Made by a program: the position numbers and the translations under genes. From Stenotrophomonas sp. 610A2 (lineage in GTDB: Bacteria > Pseudomonadota > Gammaproteobacteria > Xanthomonadales > Xanthomonadaceae), in NCBI RefSeq assembly GCF_030549615.1, contig NZ_CP130832.1:1302001-1366000 (forward strand): a stretch of 64,000 bases of DNA, written 5' to 3'. Position 1 is the stretch's first letter; the number at the start of each line of letters is the position of its first letter. Under the pieces are notes generated by a model that was not told the origin of the DNA, ran no database searches, and saw only the letters and a list, made by a program, of their open reading frames with translations. This document shows positions 16,432 to 24,495 of this stretch, piece by piece.

Positions 16432-16562
16432 CCCATTTCACTCCGCTTTCCGCGCCCGGCAGGCTATCTTTGCCGCGGGTCGCTGGCGACCCATTCATTT
16501 CGCGGTGGTTCCGGCCTGGCGCGGTGCGCTTCCGGGACTGTTGGGTCTTTCAGGAGAGTGAA

Positions 16563-17612
16563 GTGGCAAATGTAGGGAAGCGGCGTCTGGGCAGTGTTGT
16601 GCGTGGCGTCGGTCGGGTCCTGTTGGCGTTCCTGTGTCTGTGCATCGGTATCTGGGGCGGGTTTGCGCTGTGGTACCAGTTCCCCGGCAATGTGGTGGCC
16701 AAGGTCGTGGCGATCCTGGTGTGGTGCGTGCCCAGCATCTGGGCGATCCGCGCGGGTTTCGGGCCGCTGCGGCGCTGGCATTCGCTGGCGGTGTTCGGGG
16801 CGCTGTTTGCGGTGATGCTGATCTGGTGGGCGACCATCGACCCGCAACAGGACCGGGCCTGGGCCGATGACGTGGCGCAGCCGCTGCATGCGCGCATCGA
16901 GGGGGACCGCCTGATCATCGACAACGTGCGCAACTTCCGTTGGCGGACCGAGACCGACTATGACGTGCGCTGGGAAGCGCGCGAGTACGATCTGTCGCAG
17001 GTGCAGTCGGTGGACATGATCCTGTCCTATTGGATGGGCCCGGCGATTGCGCACACGCTGGTGTCGTTCGGTTTTGCCGATGGCCGCCAGCTGGTGTTCT
17101 CGCTGGAGATCCGCAAGGAGCGGGGCGAATCGTTCTCGGCGCTGGGTGGCTTCTTCCGCAAGTTCGAGGCGGTGTTGGTGGCCTCGGATGAGCGCGACAT
17201 CGTGCTGACGCGCAGCAATGTGCGCGGCGAGGATGTCTATCTGTACCGGCTGCATGGGCTGAGCCTGGATAAGATGCGCGATCTGCTGCGCTTCTACGTG
17301 GACCGCGCGCAGCAGCTGGAACAGGCACCGCGCTTCTACAACACGCTGACCAGCAACTGCACCACGGTGGTGTTCGAGCTGATGCGCCGCATCCAGCCCA
17401 ATCTGCCGCTGGATTACCGCCTGCTGGCCTCCGGCTATCTGGCCGAATACGCCGCCGACGTCGGTGGGCTGACCCCGGGCGTGCCGCTGGCGACTCTGCA
17501 ACAATCGGGGCGTATAACGCTGCGTGCACGCGAAGCGGGCGATGTGGCTGATTTCTCTTCCCGGATACGCGCAGGCGTACCCGGCATTCCAGCACCAGGA
17601 ACCAACCCATGA
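16563..17612 (+). CDS. DUF4105 (Lnb N-terminal periplasmic domain) membrane protein
   Basis: 349 residues from a GTG with AGGAG 6 bases upstream (16552-16556); an earlier frame at 16470 lacks a ribosome site. Three hydrophobic segments lie within the first ~90 residues, then a periplasmic DUF4105 domain with WEAREYDLSQVQSVDM and the cysteine motif YNTLTSNCTTVVFELMRR. The Cys fits a papain/NlpC-like catalytic centre. DUF4105 is the N-terminal part of the Lnb lipoprotein transacylase, though stand-alone proteobacterial members have no proven role. It is coupled by ATGA overlap to a lipoprotein hydrolase. Confidence 0.85.
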   Translation: MANVGKRRLGSVVRGVGRVLLAFLCLCIGIWGGFALWYQFPGNVVAKVVAILVWCVPSIWAIRAGFGPLRRWHSLAVFGALFAVMLIWWATIDPQQDRAWADDVAQPLHARIEGDRLIIDNVRNFRWRTETDYDVRWEAREYDLSQVQSVDMILSYWMGPAIAHTLVSFGFADGRQLVFSLEIRKERGESFSALGGFFRKFEAVLVASDERDIVLTRSNVRGEDVYLYRLHGLSLDKMRDLLRFYVDRAQQLEQAPRFYNTLTSNCTTVVFELMRRIQPNLPLDYRLLASGYLAEYAADVGGLTPGVPLATLQQSGRITLRAREAGDVADFSSRIRAGVPGIPAPGTNP

Positions 17613-19570
17613 CCCACACCCCGCAGACATGGATACGCCGGTTGTTGCCGGTGGTCGCGGTAATGGCGCTGCTGCTGTCCAGCGGCTGCGCCATGGTGAA
17701 GATGAAAGCGGTGAGTAACACCGATTACGTGATGCTCAAGCGTGGCGACATCCTCAGCACCGGCAAGCTCAGTGCCTTGTCGCAGGAGTCGCTGTCGGTC
17801 ATCGGCTTGACCGAAAGTGACTGCAGCAAGGACCTGCCGACCTGCCGGCAGACGGTGGCCACCAACGACGGCCTGCAGTCCGAGCAGCGCCTGTCCACGC
17901 TGGCCGAGCTGTGGATGCAGCAGGCCTTGGCGCTCACTCCCAAAGCCAAGGGCAACGAGCCCATCGAGCTGCCGCCGGCGGCGCTGGATGCCTGGCTGGA
18001 AACCGCACGCTATTCCTATCTCTACCTGTTCTTCAGTGGCCGCAGCCCGGCGCAGCGCGCCCTGGAAGACCGGCTTACCCAGGTGCGGGATTACTACAAC
18101 TACGCCACCGAGCAGGCGGCCTCGGTGGTGTTCCAGCGTACGCGTGCGCGCGCGCTGGAAGGGCAGGACATTACCCTGCCGGTGCAGGTGGACAACTGGA
18201 CCATCAGCACGAAGTTCGATGAGCTCAAGTTCGAGGGTGTGCCCAGGCAACTGGTAGCTGCATCCTCGGTGAGTTTTGCCGGGCTGCGCAGTTCCTACCG
18301 TCGCGATGGCTTCGGTGCCGAGCTGGTGGCGATGATGGAAGCGCCAGCGCTGGCGCAGGCGATTGAAGTTGAAGAACGCAAGCAAAACCTCCCGGTTTAC
18401 AGCGAGATGCCCGCGGTCAACGTGACCGCTGTGCTGAACTTCAGCGGCAATACGCTGGAAGAAATACTGGCAACCCGGCAGGTGCAGTTGGAGGCTTATT
18501 CGCCCGACCTCAGCAGCATCCAGATGCGCGGCCAGGAAGTGCCGCTGGCGGCCAACTTCACTGCCGCCTACGGCCTGTGGCTTGCCCAATCCGGCTTCGC
18601 CACAGAATCACTGCGCACCTTGTTCGGCCGTGGCGAAGGCATCCGTGAGCCGCATATCTACCTGATGCAGCCCTACGATCCGAACAAGCGCATCATCTTC
18701 ATGTTGCATGGCCTGGCCAGCAGCCCGGAGGCCTGGGTGAACCTGGCCAACGAGATCATGGGCGACGAGGAAATGCGCGAGCATTACCAGGTGTGGTCGG
18801 TGTATTACCCGACCAATGCGCCGATCGCCTTGAACCGGTACACCATCAGCAAGGCCTTCAACAGCACGCTGCATCACTTCGATCCCAAGGGCACGGCGCC
18901 GGCATCGCACGACATGGTGTTCATTGGCCACAGCATGGGCGGGGTGATCGCGCGGCTGATGCTCAGTGACTCGGGCGATGTGCTGTGGGAAAACACCCGC
19001 CAGCGCTACAACCTGCAGGGCGAGCGCTTGGCGCGGGTCGAAGCCAAGCTCGGGCCGGTGCTGCATTTTACTCCGCAGCCGAATGTGGAGCGGGCGATTT
19101 TCCTGGCCTCACCGCACAAGGGCACGGATGCGGCCGGCAACCGGCTCGGCCGTTTGATCGGCAGGCTGGTGCGCTTGCCGCTGACGATTCTTGGTGCCTT
19201 TGGCGACGCCTTCATGGCGCTGCAGGACCCGGGCGAAGCTGATGGCAAGAAGCCCAAGGAACCGGTGATCACCAACAGCATCGAGAACCTGAAGGCCAGT
19301 GATCCCTTCATCGAGGCGTCCTCGGCGCTGCCCATCCAACCGGGCCTGAAGTACCACTCGATCATCGCCAAGCGCAAAGCCGAGGTGCCGACTGCGCAGT
19401 CCGACGATGGGCTGGTGCCGTACTGGAGCGCGCATCTGGATGGTGCGCTGTCGGAGAAGGTGATCGTGTCCGGCCACAGCGTGCAGGAAACGCCGGAAGC
19501 GGTGCTGGAAGTGCGCCGCATCCTGCGCCAGGACCTGCTGGAAGTGGAAGGCGTGGACGCTGCGCACTGA
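17609..19570 (+). CDS. Outer-membrane or periplasmic alpha/beta-hydrolase lipoprotein
   Basis: 653 residues. The signal peptide ends in the lipobox LSSGC, so Cys27 is the lipidated residue. An all-helical N-terminal half of unknown type (to about 340) precedes an alpha/beta-hydrolase domain: oxyanion region MLHGLASSPEAW, nucleophile Ser442 in GHSMGG, a possible acid in SDDGLVPYW and His in VSGHSVQETPEAV. A lipase or esterase role is likely; the substrate is unknown. The start overlaps the DUF4105 stop by 4 bases, so the two probably work together in the envelope. Confidence 0.85.
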   Translation: MTHTPQTWIRRLLPVVAVMALLLSSGCAMVKMKAVSNTDYVMLKRGDILSTGKLSALSQESLSVIGLTESDCSKDLPTCRQTVATNDGLQSEQRLSTLAELWMQQALALTPKAKGNEPIELPPAALDAWLETARYSYLYLFFSGRSPAQRALEDRLTQVRDYYNYATEQAASVVFQRTRARALEGQDITLPVQVDNWTISTKFDELKFEGVPRQLVAASSVSFAGLRSSYRRDGFGAELVAMMEAPALAQAIEVEERKQNLPVYSEMPAVNVTAVLNFSGNTLEEILATRQVQLEAYSPDLSSIQMRGQEVPLAANFTAAYGLWLAQSGFATESLRTLFGRGEGIREPHIYLMQPYDPNKRIIFMLHGLASSPEAWVNLANEIMGDEEMREHYQVWSVYYPTNAPIALNRYTISKAFNSTLHHFDPKGTAPASHDMVFIGHSMGGVIARLMLSDSGDVLWENTRQRYNLQGERLARVEAKLGPVLHFTPQPNVERAIFLASPHKGTDAAGNRLGRLIGRLVRLPLTILGAFGDAFMALQDPGEADGKKPKEPVITNSIENLKASDPFIEASSALPIQPGLKYHSIIAKRKAEVPTAQSDDGLVPYWSAHLDGALSEKVIVSGHSVQETPEAVLEVRRILRQDLLEVEGVDAAH

Positions 19571-19578
19571 GCCTGTGG

Positions 19579-19596
19579 CGGGCTGCGTGCAGCCCG
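19579..19596. terminator. Possible terminator between convergent genes
   Basis: CGGGCTGC, loop GT, GCAGCCCG: an 8-bp perfect stem in the 102-bp gap between the hydrolase lipoprotein and the convergent MFS gene. There is no T run. Confidence 0.35.
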
Positions 19597-19672
19597 GGCA
19601 ATGGATCAGGCCGGAGAGCGTCGCGCTGAGCTGCGACGCAGGAGATAGCTGAGCTGCGTGATCGAGCGCTGC

Positions 19673-21034
19673 TCAGCCGATGCGGCGACCAACCACGGTT
19701 GCCAATCCGGCCAACAGCAGGGTCACCACGAAGCACAGCAGATAGCCGGTGGTTTCATTGCCGCCGACCGTTGTGGCAAACAGCGAGCCGGAGATCGCCA
19801 GCGTCGATGCCACCGCGATGCCTTCGCTCAGCTGCAAGGCCGAGCTGTTTGCACCTTGCTCGTGCGGCGCCGACAGTGACAAGGTCAGCACCGACAGGCT
19901 GGGGTAGATCAGGCCCATGCCCAGCCCGGTCAGCGCCCAGCCGGCAAGCGCCAGCATCAAGGGCACGCCCGGATACAGCGTGAGCACGGAAATCAGCAGG
20001 CCTGCCAGCATCAGCCAGGTGCCGGCCTGCAGCATGTGAGTGCGGCGCCAACCGAAGTGCTGGTGGCCTTGCATCCATGAGCCGGAGAACCAGCCCAGCG
20101 CACCCAGGCTGAGCGCTGCGCCGGCCCACAGCGGTGACAGGTCGCGCTCGCGCTGCAGCAGCAATGGCAGGAAGGCTTCGGCGCCAAAGAAGGCCGACGC
20201 GGCAATGCCACGCAAGGCGATCACGCTGGGCAGGCCGCGGCGCAGCAGCAAGCTGCCGCTGGGCAGCAGATGACGCGCGCAGAAAATCAAAGCGATCACT
20301 GCCACCGTCATCACCGCCAGCGCCTGCATGCCCTGCAGCTGTCCGCCGACATACAGCAACAGCGCGGCCAGCGCCGTGCCTATCGCCCAGCGCACCACTG
20401 GCCGCTGCTCGACATCGCGACGGATGCTGGTTTGGGTACTGCGCAAGGCCGGCAACAGCAGCCAGGCCGCCGGCAAGGCCAACACCGGCACGATGAGGAA
20501 GACCCAGCGCCAGCTCAGGTGCTGCACGATCAGTCCGCTCAGGCTTGGGCCGATCAGCGAGGGCACCACCCAGCCAGCGGAGAAGGCTGCGAATACCTTG
20601 GGGCGCAGCGCTTCCGGATAGGTGCGCGCAACCAGCACATACAGCGACACCGAGATCGCGCCGATGCCGACGCCCTGTAGCAGGCGGCCGACGATCAATA
20701 CATCCATGCGCGGCGCCAAACCGGCCAGCAGCAGGCCAATCAGGAAGCTGCCCAGGCCCAGCCACAACGGTCGTGCCGGACCTTGCTGGTCGCACATGCG
20801 GCCGGCCAGGGTCATGCCGATCACGCTGGTGGCCAGTGCACCGCCGAAGGCCAGCGCGTACAGGCGTAGTCCGTCCAAGGCCTCGGCCACGCTCGGCATT
20901 GCGGCGGCCACGGCCAGCGCCTCGAAGGCGATCAGCGAGATCAGCGCAACCATTCCGAAGGTGGTAGCACGGTACTGCGGGGCGAGGATGGAGGTGCTTG
21001 CCGGCGGGGCCGAGGCGATGCTTTGGGAACTCAT
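19673..21034 (-). CDS. MFS transporter, probably a SoxR-controlled drug or redox-compound exporter
   Basis: 453 residues with about 14 hydrophobic segments. An early motif, MCDQQGPARPLWLG, matches the cytoplasmic loop 2-3 signature of the major facilitator superfamily in degenerate form. Proton-driven export of toxic compounds is the commonest role of this group. The start MSSQSIA at 21034 fits best; the frame extends to 21082. Its promoter region contains a SoxR-type palindrome shared with the divergent soxR gene, so redox-cycling drugs are a likely inducer class. Confidence 0.85.
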   Translation of the reverse strand: MSSQSIASAPPASTSILAPQYRATTFGMVALISLIAFEALAVAAAMPSVAEALDGLRLYALAFGGALATSVIGMTLAGRMCDQQGPARPLWLGLGSFLIGLLLAGLAPRMDVLIVGRLLQGVGIGAISVSLYVLVARTYPEALRPKVFAAFSAGWVVPSLIGPSLSGLIVQHLSWRWVFLIVPVLALPAAWLLLPALRSTQTSIRRDVEQRPVVRWAIGTALAALLLYVGGQLQGMQALAVMTVAVIALIFCARHLLPSGSLLLRRGLPSVIALRGIAASAFFGAEAFLPLLLQRERDLSPLWAGAALSLGALGWFSGSWMQGHQHFGWRRTHMLQAGTWLMLAGLLISVLTLYPGVPLMLALAGWALTGLGMGLIYPSLSVLTLSLSAPHEQGANSSALQLSEGIAVASTLAISGSLFATTVGGNETTGYLLCFVVTLLLAGLATVVGRRIG

Positions 21035-21082
21035 GATGCGACGCTGCTGCTTGAGTTGCGGCTGGGGGGCGTGCAGCATCAC

Positions 21083-21102
21083 ACCTCAACCATGGTTGAG
21101 GT
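21083..21102. promoter_or_regulatory. SoxR-type operator between MFS gene and soxR
   Basis: A perfect 20-bp palindrome, ACCTCAACC / GGTTGAGGT around AT, keeps the CCTCAA...TTGAGG arms known from SoxR sites. On the minus strand it sits between a TTGACC -35 (21105-21100) and a weak GATGCT -10 with 19-bp spacing, the overlong spacer typical of MerR-family activated promoters. The plus-strand edge is 3-6 bp from the soxR start, suggesting autorepression. Confidence 0.82.
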
Positions 21103-21108
21103 CAAGTG

Positions 21109-21543
21109 ATGTCCACGCGGGAACTGAGTGTAGGTGAAGTGGCCAAGCGCAGCGGTGTTGCGGTATCGGCCTTGCACTTCTATGAGCGCAAGGGACTGAT
21201 CCGGAGCCAGCGCACCGCCGGTAACCAGCGGCGATTCCAGAGTGATGTGCTGCGTCGGCTGGCGTTGATCCAGGCCGCACAGCGGGTGGGCATGCCGCTG
21301 CAGGCGGTGGCCGAGCGCCTGGCGGAACTGCCGGAAGGGCGCGCGCCCACAAAGGCTGACTGGGCGAAGATGTCCGCGCGCTGGCGCAAGGAGCTGGATG
21401 AGCGCATCGCGACATTGCAGTTCATGCGCGACCAGCTCAGCGATTGCATTGGCTGCGGTTGCCTGTCGTTGAAGCGCTGCGGCCTGCTGAATCCGCAGGA
21501 CGTGCTGGGGCAGCGAGGCGAAGGCCCGCAACGCGTGGGCTAG
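21109..21543 (+). CDS. soxR: Redox-sensitive MerR-family regulator SoxR
   Basis: 144 residues from the ATG at 21109 (a GTG sits directly before it). The N-terminal winged helix VGEVAKRSGVAVSALHFYE is MerR-type. A dimerisation helix is followed by the [2Fe-2S] cluster motif CIGCGCLSLKRC, with Cys113, Cys116, Cys118 and Cys124 spaced as in E. coli SoxR. Oxidation of the cluster switches on target promoters. No soxS is nearby; as in Pseudomonas, SoxR probably acts directly on exporters, here the divergent MFS gene. Confidence 0.96.
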   Translation: MSTRELSVGEVAKRSGVAVSALHFYERKGLIRSQRTAGNQRRFQSDVLRRLALIQAAQRVGMPLQAVAERLAELPEGRAPTKADWAKMSARWRKELDERIATLQFMRDQLSDCIGCGCLSLKRCGLLNPQDVLGQRGEGPQRVG

Positions 21544-21606
21544 CGTTGCGAGACGGGATAGGCAAGCTGCCGGGTATCGGACGACACGCCAGCAGTGCAT
21601 GCTGCC

Positions 21607-21629
21607 CGGGCCACGGTGCGTGGCCCGGA
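21607..21629. terminator. Bidirectional hairpin between convergent soxR and roadblock gene
   Basis: CCGGGCCACG, loop GTG, CGTGGCCCGG: a perfect 10-bp stem midway between the two convergent stop codons. No T run on either side. Confidence 0.5.
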
Positions 21630-21633
21630 TGCA

Positions 21634-22041
21634 TCAGATTTCCGCTTCGATCGCCGGCATCGCCAGACGCGAGCGGGTCAGTACCATGCCGAGGTTGGCG
21701 GTGCGGCGGCAGACGAACACCATCACGTAGTCCGGGTAGCGCTTGCCGCGCATGAAGACGTGGATCAGGTTTTCGCTGTTGACGATGATTTCCTGGAAGT
21801 AATGTGCGCCTTCCTGGTCTTCCAGGCCGCGTGCGCGGCGGAACATCTGCTCGATGCTGCGGATGTTCGGGCCCTGGTACAGATCGGCGGTAGCCGCGGC
21901 GACCAGATCCAGCACTTCGCGCGGATGCGAATCCACGGTGCGTACCGACAGCAGCATGCCGGAGCTGATATCGACGTAGCCGGCGGCCACGCATTCGGGG
22001 ATGGAGGCAACGGATTGCTGCAGGGTGGTGTCGAGCGACAT
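21634..22041 (-). CDS. Roadblock/LC7-like small protein
   Basis: 135 residues from the ATG at 22041, which has AAGGA 7 bases upstream. The pattern AAGYVDISSGMLLSVRTV, then a helix, then YFQEIIVNSENLIHVFMRG and DYVMVFVCRRTANLGMVL resembles the roadblock/profilin-like fold, members of which regulate small GTPases or scaffold kinases. The assignment is from sequence pattern only. It lies 83 bp downstream of the ABC-phosphatase fusion in the same direction, so they are probably co-transcribed and may form one module. Confidence 0.6.
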   Translation of the reverse strand: MSLDTTLQQSVASIPECVAAGYVDISSGMLLSVRTVDSHPREVLDLVAAATADLYQGPNIRSIEQMFRRARGLEDQEGAHYFQEIIVNSENLIHVFMRGKRYPDYVMVFVCRRTANLGMVLTRSRLAMPAIEAEI

Positions 22042-22124
22042 GGGGGAATCCTTGCGGAAGGGGGGAGAAAAGGAATAGCGATGCCCGCAGGCCGCAGTGC
22101 GACCCGGCATCACTCAGGGGTTGA

Positions 22125-23534
22125 TCAATCGCAGGCGCGTATCAGCAGGTTTTCTTCCAGTGCATGCAGCAGGTCTTCCTGCTCCTGCGACTGCACGAAA
22201 CCCGGGTCCAAGGTGCGCAGGCGGCGCAGCGCTTCATCGGCGGTGAGCCCTTCGCGGATCAGCCACGCGGCCAACACCATGCCGGTGCGGCCAAGGCCGG
22301 CCAGGCAGTGCACGGCGACGACTTCGCCTTCGCGCAACATCACCTCGATCTTGGCCAGCAGCAGCTTGGCCCACAGCAAGGGCGGTGCGCCGCGGTCAAC
22401 GATGCCCAGGTGGTAGCTGCGCAGACCGAAAGCTGCCAAGCGTTCAGCCGACATCTCGCGTTCGGTGAGGTTGACCAGCATGGTCACGCCCATGCCACGC
22501 AGCAAGGCCAGATCGTGATCTATGGCGAATACCACGCCGGGCATCGGGCAGCCGGCGAGCTTGCCCGGCACCAGCCAGTGGAAGCCATTGGGGCCGCGCC
22601 GTGAGGGCGTGGCGGAAAGACGGACTGGTGCAGGTGTAGATGCTGGCAACGGACGAGCAATGGAAGTCTCGGCTGCGGCGCCGACAGCTCGGCCTGGTGA
22701 TTTCTCAGCGATGACAACTGGTGCAGGCGCGGCCACACCATCGGCCAGTTCCTCGGGACGTGCATCCGGTGCCGGTACATGGCAGCTGCCGGTGCGCAGG
22801 AACTGCGCCAGCACAGCGTGCTGCCCGCGATTGGCAAAGAAGGCCTCCACGGGTGCATCAACCTGTATCTGGCCGCCGGCCAGCAGAATCACCCGCGAAG
22901 CGATACGTCGGGCCTGGCCTTGATGGTGCAGGCTGACCAGGCAGCAGTGCGTGGCGGACAGGCGCTCTATCAGTGTGAGCACGGCTTCGGCGTCGGTCGA
23001 CTCCAGTTCGCTGGTCGGCTCGTCGATCAATAGCAGCGGACTGCCGCTGAAGGCGGCGCGCAGGATGGCGACCTGGCGGGCGAGTCCGCGCGGCAGGTCG
23101 ATCACCCGCTGCTGCAGATGCGCGGCTACAGCGGTGGCGCCCAGGGCCTGCAGGCGCGCGTCGATCTGTTCGCGCAATGCCTGTGGCTTGTTGCCTGATT
23201 GCGGGCGCAGCGCGGCGCTGAGGTTCTCCAGTACGCTGAAGCCAAGTTCGCGTGCGTGTTGTTGGACCAAAACCGGCGGTTGGGTCGTGTTGGCCAGCGG
23301 CTTGCCCTGGAACAGCAACGTGCCCCAGCGCTCGCCATGTGCATTGCTTTGCCCGGACAGCGCCTGCAGCAACGAGGACTTGCCGGTGCCGCCCGGGCCC
23401 ATCAACACCACGATGCCGGTACCGCTGATGCTCAGATCAATAGATGCCAACACAGTGCGTTGGCCACGGCGCATGCCCCAGCCTTGCAGCTGCAGCAACG
23501 GAGTAGGGGAGTTGTGGACTGGCAAGTACGTCAC
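22125..23534 (-). CDS. Fusion of an ABC-type ATPase and a dual-specificity (tyrosine) phosphatase
   Basis: 469 residues, GTG start. Residues 10-245 form an ABC nucleotide-binding domain: Walker A GPGGTGKS (46-53), Walker B LLLIDEP (167-173) and an H-loop at His203. The signature motif is degenerate, DLPRGLARQ instead of LSGGQ. A Pro/Ala-rich linker (about 250-315) leads to a cysteine phosphatase domain, with general acid Asp380 in GIVDRGAPP and the P-loop HCLAGLGRTG (Cys410, Arg416). No membrane-spanning part or permease gene is near, so it is probably a soluble signalling protein. Both domains look active; the combination is unusual and its role is unknown. Confidence 0.85.
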   Translation of the reverse strand: MTYLPVHNSPTPLLQLQGWGMRRGQRTVLASIDLSISGTGIVVLMGPGGTGKSSLLQALSGQSNAHGERWGTLLFQGKPLANTTQPPVLVQQHARELGFSVLENLSAALRPQSGNKPQALREQIDARLQALGATAVAAHLQQRVIDLPRGLARQVAILRAAFSGSPLLLIDEPTSELESTDAEAVLTLIERLSATHCCLVSLHHQGQARRIASRVILLAGGQIQVDAPVEAFFANRGQHAVLAQFLRTGSCHVPAPDARPEELADGVAAPAPVVIAEKSPGRAVGAAAETSIARPLPASTPAPVRLSATPSRRGPNGFHWLVPGKLAGCPMPGVVFAIDHDLALLRGMGVTMLVNLTEREMSAERLAAFGLRSYHLGIVDRGAPPLLWAKLLLAKIEVMLREGEVVAVHCLAGLGRTGMVLAAWLIREGLTADEALRRLRTLDPGFVQSQEQEDLLHALEENLLIRACD

Positions 23535-23807
23535 TCTGCCCGTCGCAAACCCGTTTCTGGGGCCTGCGCGGAATTGGAAAGGCGGTCAGTATGGTTTGTG
23601 TTAATTCCATGTCAATTTGACTTTGTGATGTGCGCGCGCAGGCTGCATCAGACGCGCAGGCAGCGACCTGTTCGCAGCTGCGCGGTCATATCAAATTGAT
23701 TGGGAAAGGAAATGCGTGCATTTCCGGCAGCGTTGCAAACGCCATTTCCAACGACGAATACGGCGTTGGAGCGCTGAACAAGACGATGCTTATTGTTTCA
23801 GCGGGAT

Positions 23808-24269
23808 TCAGAAATTCCGCTCGAAACCCACGTTTCCTGCGCCTGCATCTGCAGTGATCTGCAGGTCGATGCGCAGTTGATCGCGCGGATGTGCATCGAG
23901 TACGCCGATCAGATCTGTGTACTCGCCGGTACGCACGGCACGCAATTCAATCTGCTGACGTTTGCCGGAGAGATCGGTGGCGACGGCCTGCACCTTGCCG
24001 TCTGTTGGCAGTTCTTCGCCTTGCGCGAGTTGCCGCAGGGCGACCACCAGCAGTGCGCGGTCGGCTTCGCGCTGCACCTGATAGCTGCGTGCCACGGCAT
24101 CGTTCATCGCCAGCGTTGGCAGCAGGTTGTAGTGCACGCGCAGCTTGCCGAGGTCGGTGTGGCTGGGTTGCGCTTGTTGGATGACGGCTGCGCGCGGGGA
24201 GGGCTCTGCGGAACAGGCGGCGAGGGTAAGCAGCAGGGTGGAGGACAGCGTTAGGGCGAACCGGGGCAT
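23808..24269 (-). CDS. DUF4426 domain-containing lipoprotein
   Basis: 153 residues. The signal peptide ends in LAAC, so Cys19 is a lipidation site. The mature part has LGKLRVHYNLLPTLAM and SYQVQREADRALLVVAL, the DUF4426 pattern. The family is often found near proC/yggS in gammaproteobacteria, and that neighbourhood is kept here, though a repeat-filled gap separates it from proC. Function unknown. The start at 24269 is chosen to give a proper signal peptide; the frame is open further upstream to 24392. Confidence 0.8.
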   Translation of the reverse strand: MPRFALTLSSTLLLTLAACSAEPSPRAAVIQQAQPSHTDLGKLRVHYNLLPTLAMNDAVARSYQVQREADRALLVVALRQLAQGEELPTDGKVQAVATDLSGKRQQIELRAVRTGEYTDLIGVLDAHPRDQLRIDLQITADAGAGNVGFERNF

Positions 24270-24343
24270 GGTGTTGGTGTCCTTGGGCTGTGGTGTTGGA
24301 TTGGGCTTTTTTGATTGCTTGAAAGCTACAAGGCTTCGCCTTG

Positions 24344-24460
24344 CCCCTCTCCCGAACCCCCGCTCCGCGCCCCGGCCCTTGCGCCAGCGCAAGGGCGTTC
24401 GATGGGCAGCGAACCGGCGGTTCGCAAGCTGCCCCTCTCACCCCACAAGGGGAGAAGGGC
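24344..24460. repeat. ~115-bp dispersed repeat, copy 1
   Basis: A compound palindromic element containing CCCCGGCCC, a GCGCCAGCGC hairpin, a GCGAACC/GGTTCGC stem and a terminal pyrimidine-rich/purine-rich stem. The same succession, diverged in places, occurs at 62602-62716. It separates proC from the DUF4426 gene. Confidence 0.75.
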
Positions 24461-24495
24461 TTGGTATTGCGTGCAACTTGCAGCGTTCTTGCTGC

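Noticed and set aside
14960..16500. Integrated element with attL/attR at tRNA-Val
   Set aside because: No copy of the tRNA 3' end and no integrase were found downstream, so no defined element can be claimed.
16464..17630. Minus-strand frame of 388 codons opposite the DUF4105 gene
   Set aside because: Biased composition (Arg/His/Gln), no family pattern, and the plus-strand gene has a clear ribosome site and conserved motifs.
23535..23807. Short frames in the gap upstream of the ABC-phosphatase gene
   Set aside because: None has a ribosome site, conserved pattern or coding-like composition; the gap appears to hold only regulatory or neutral DNA.
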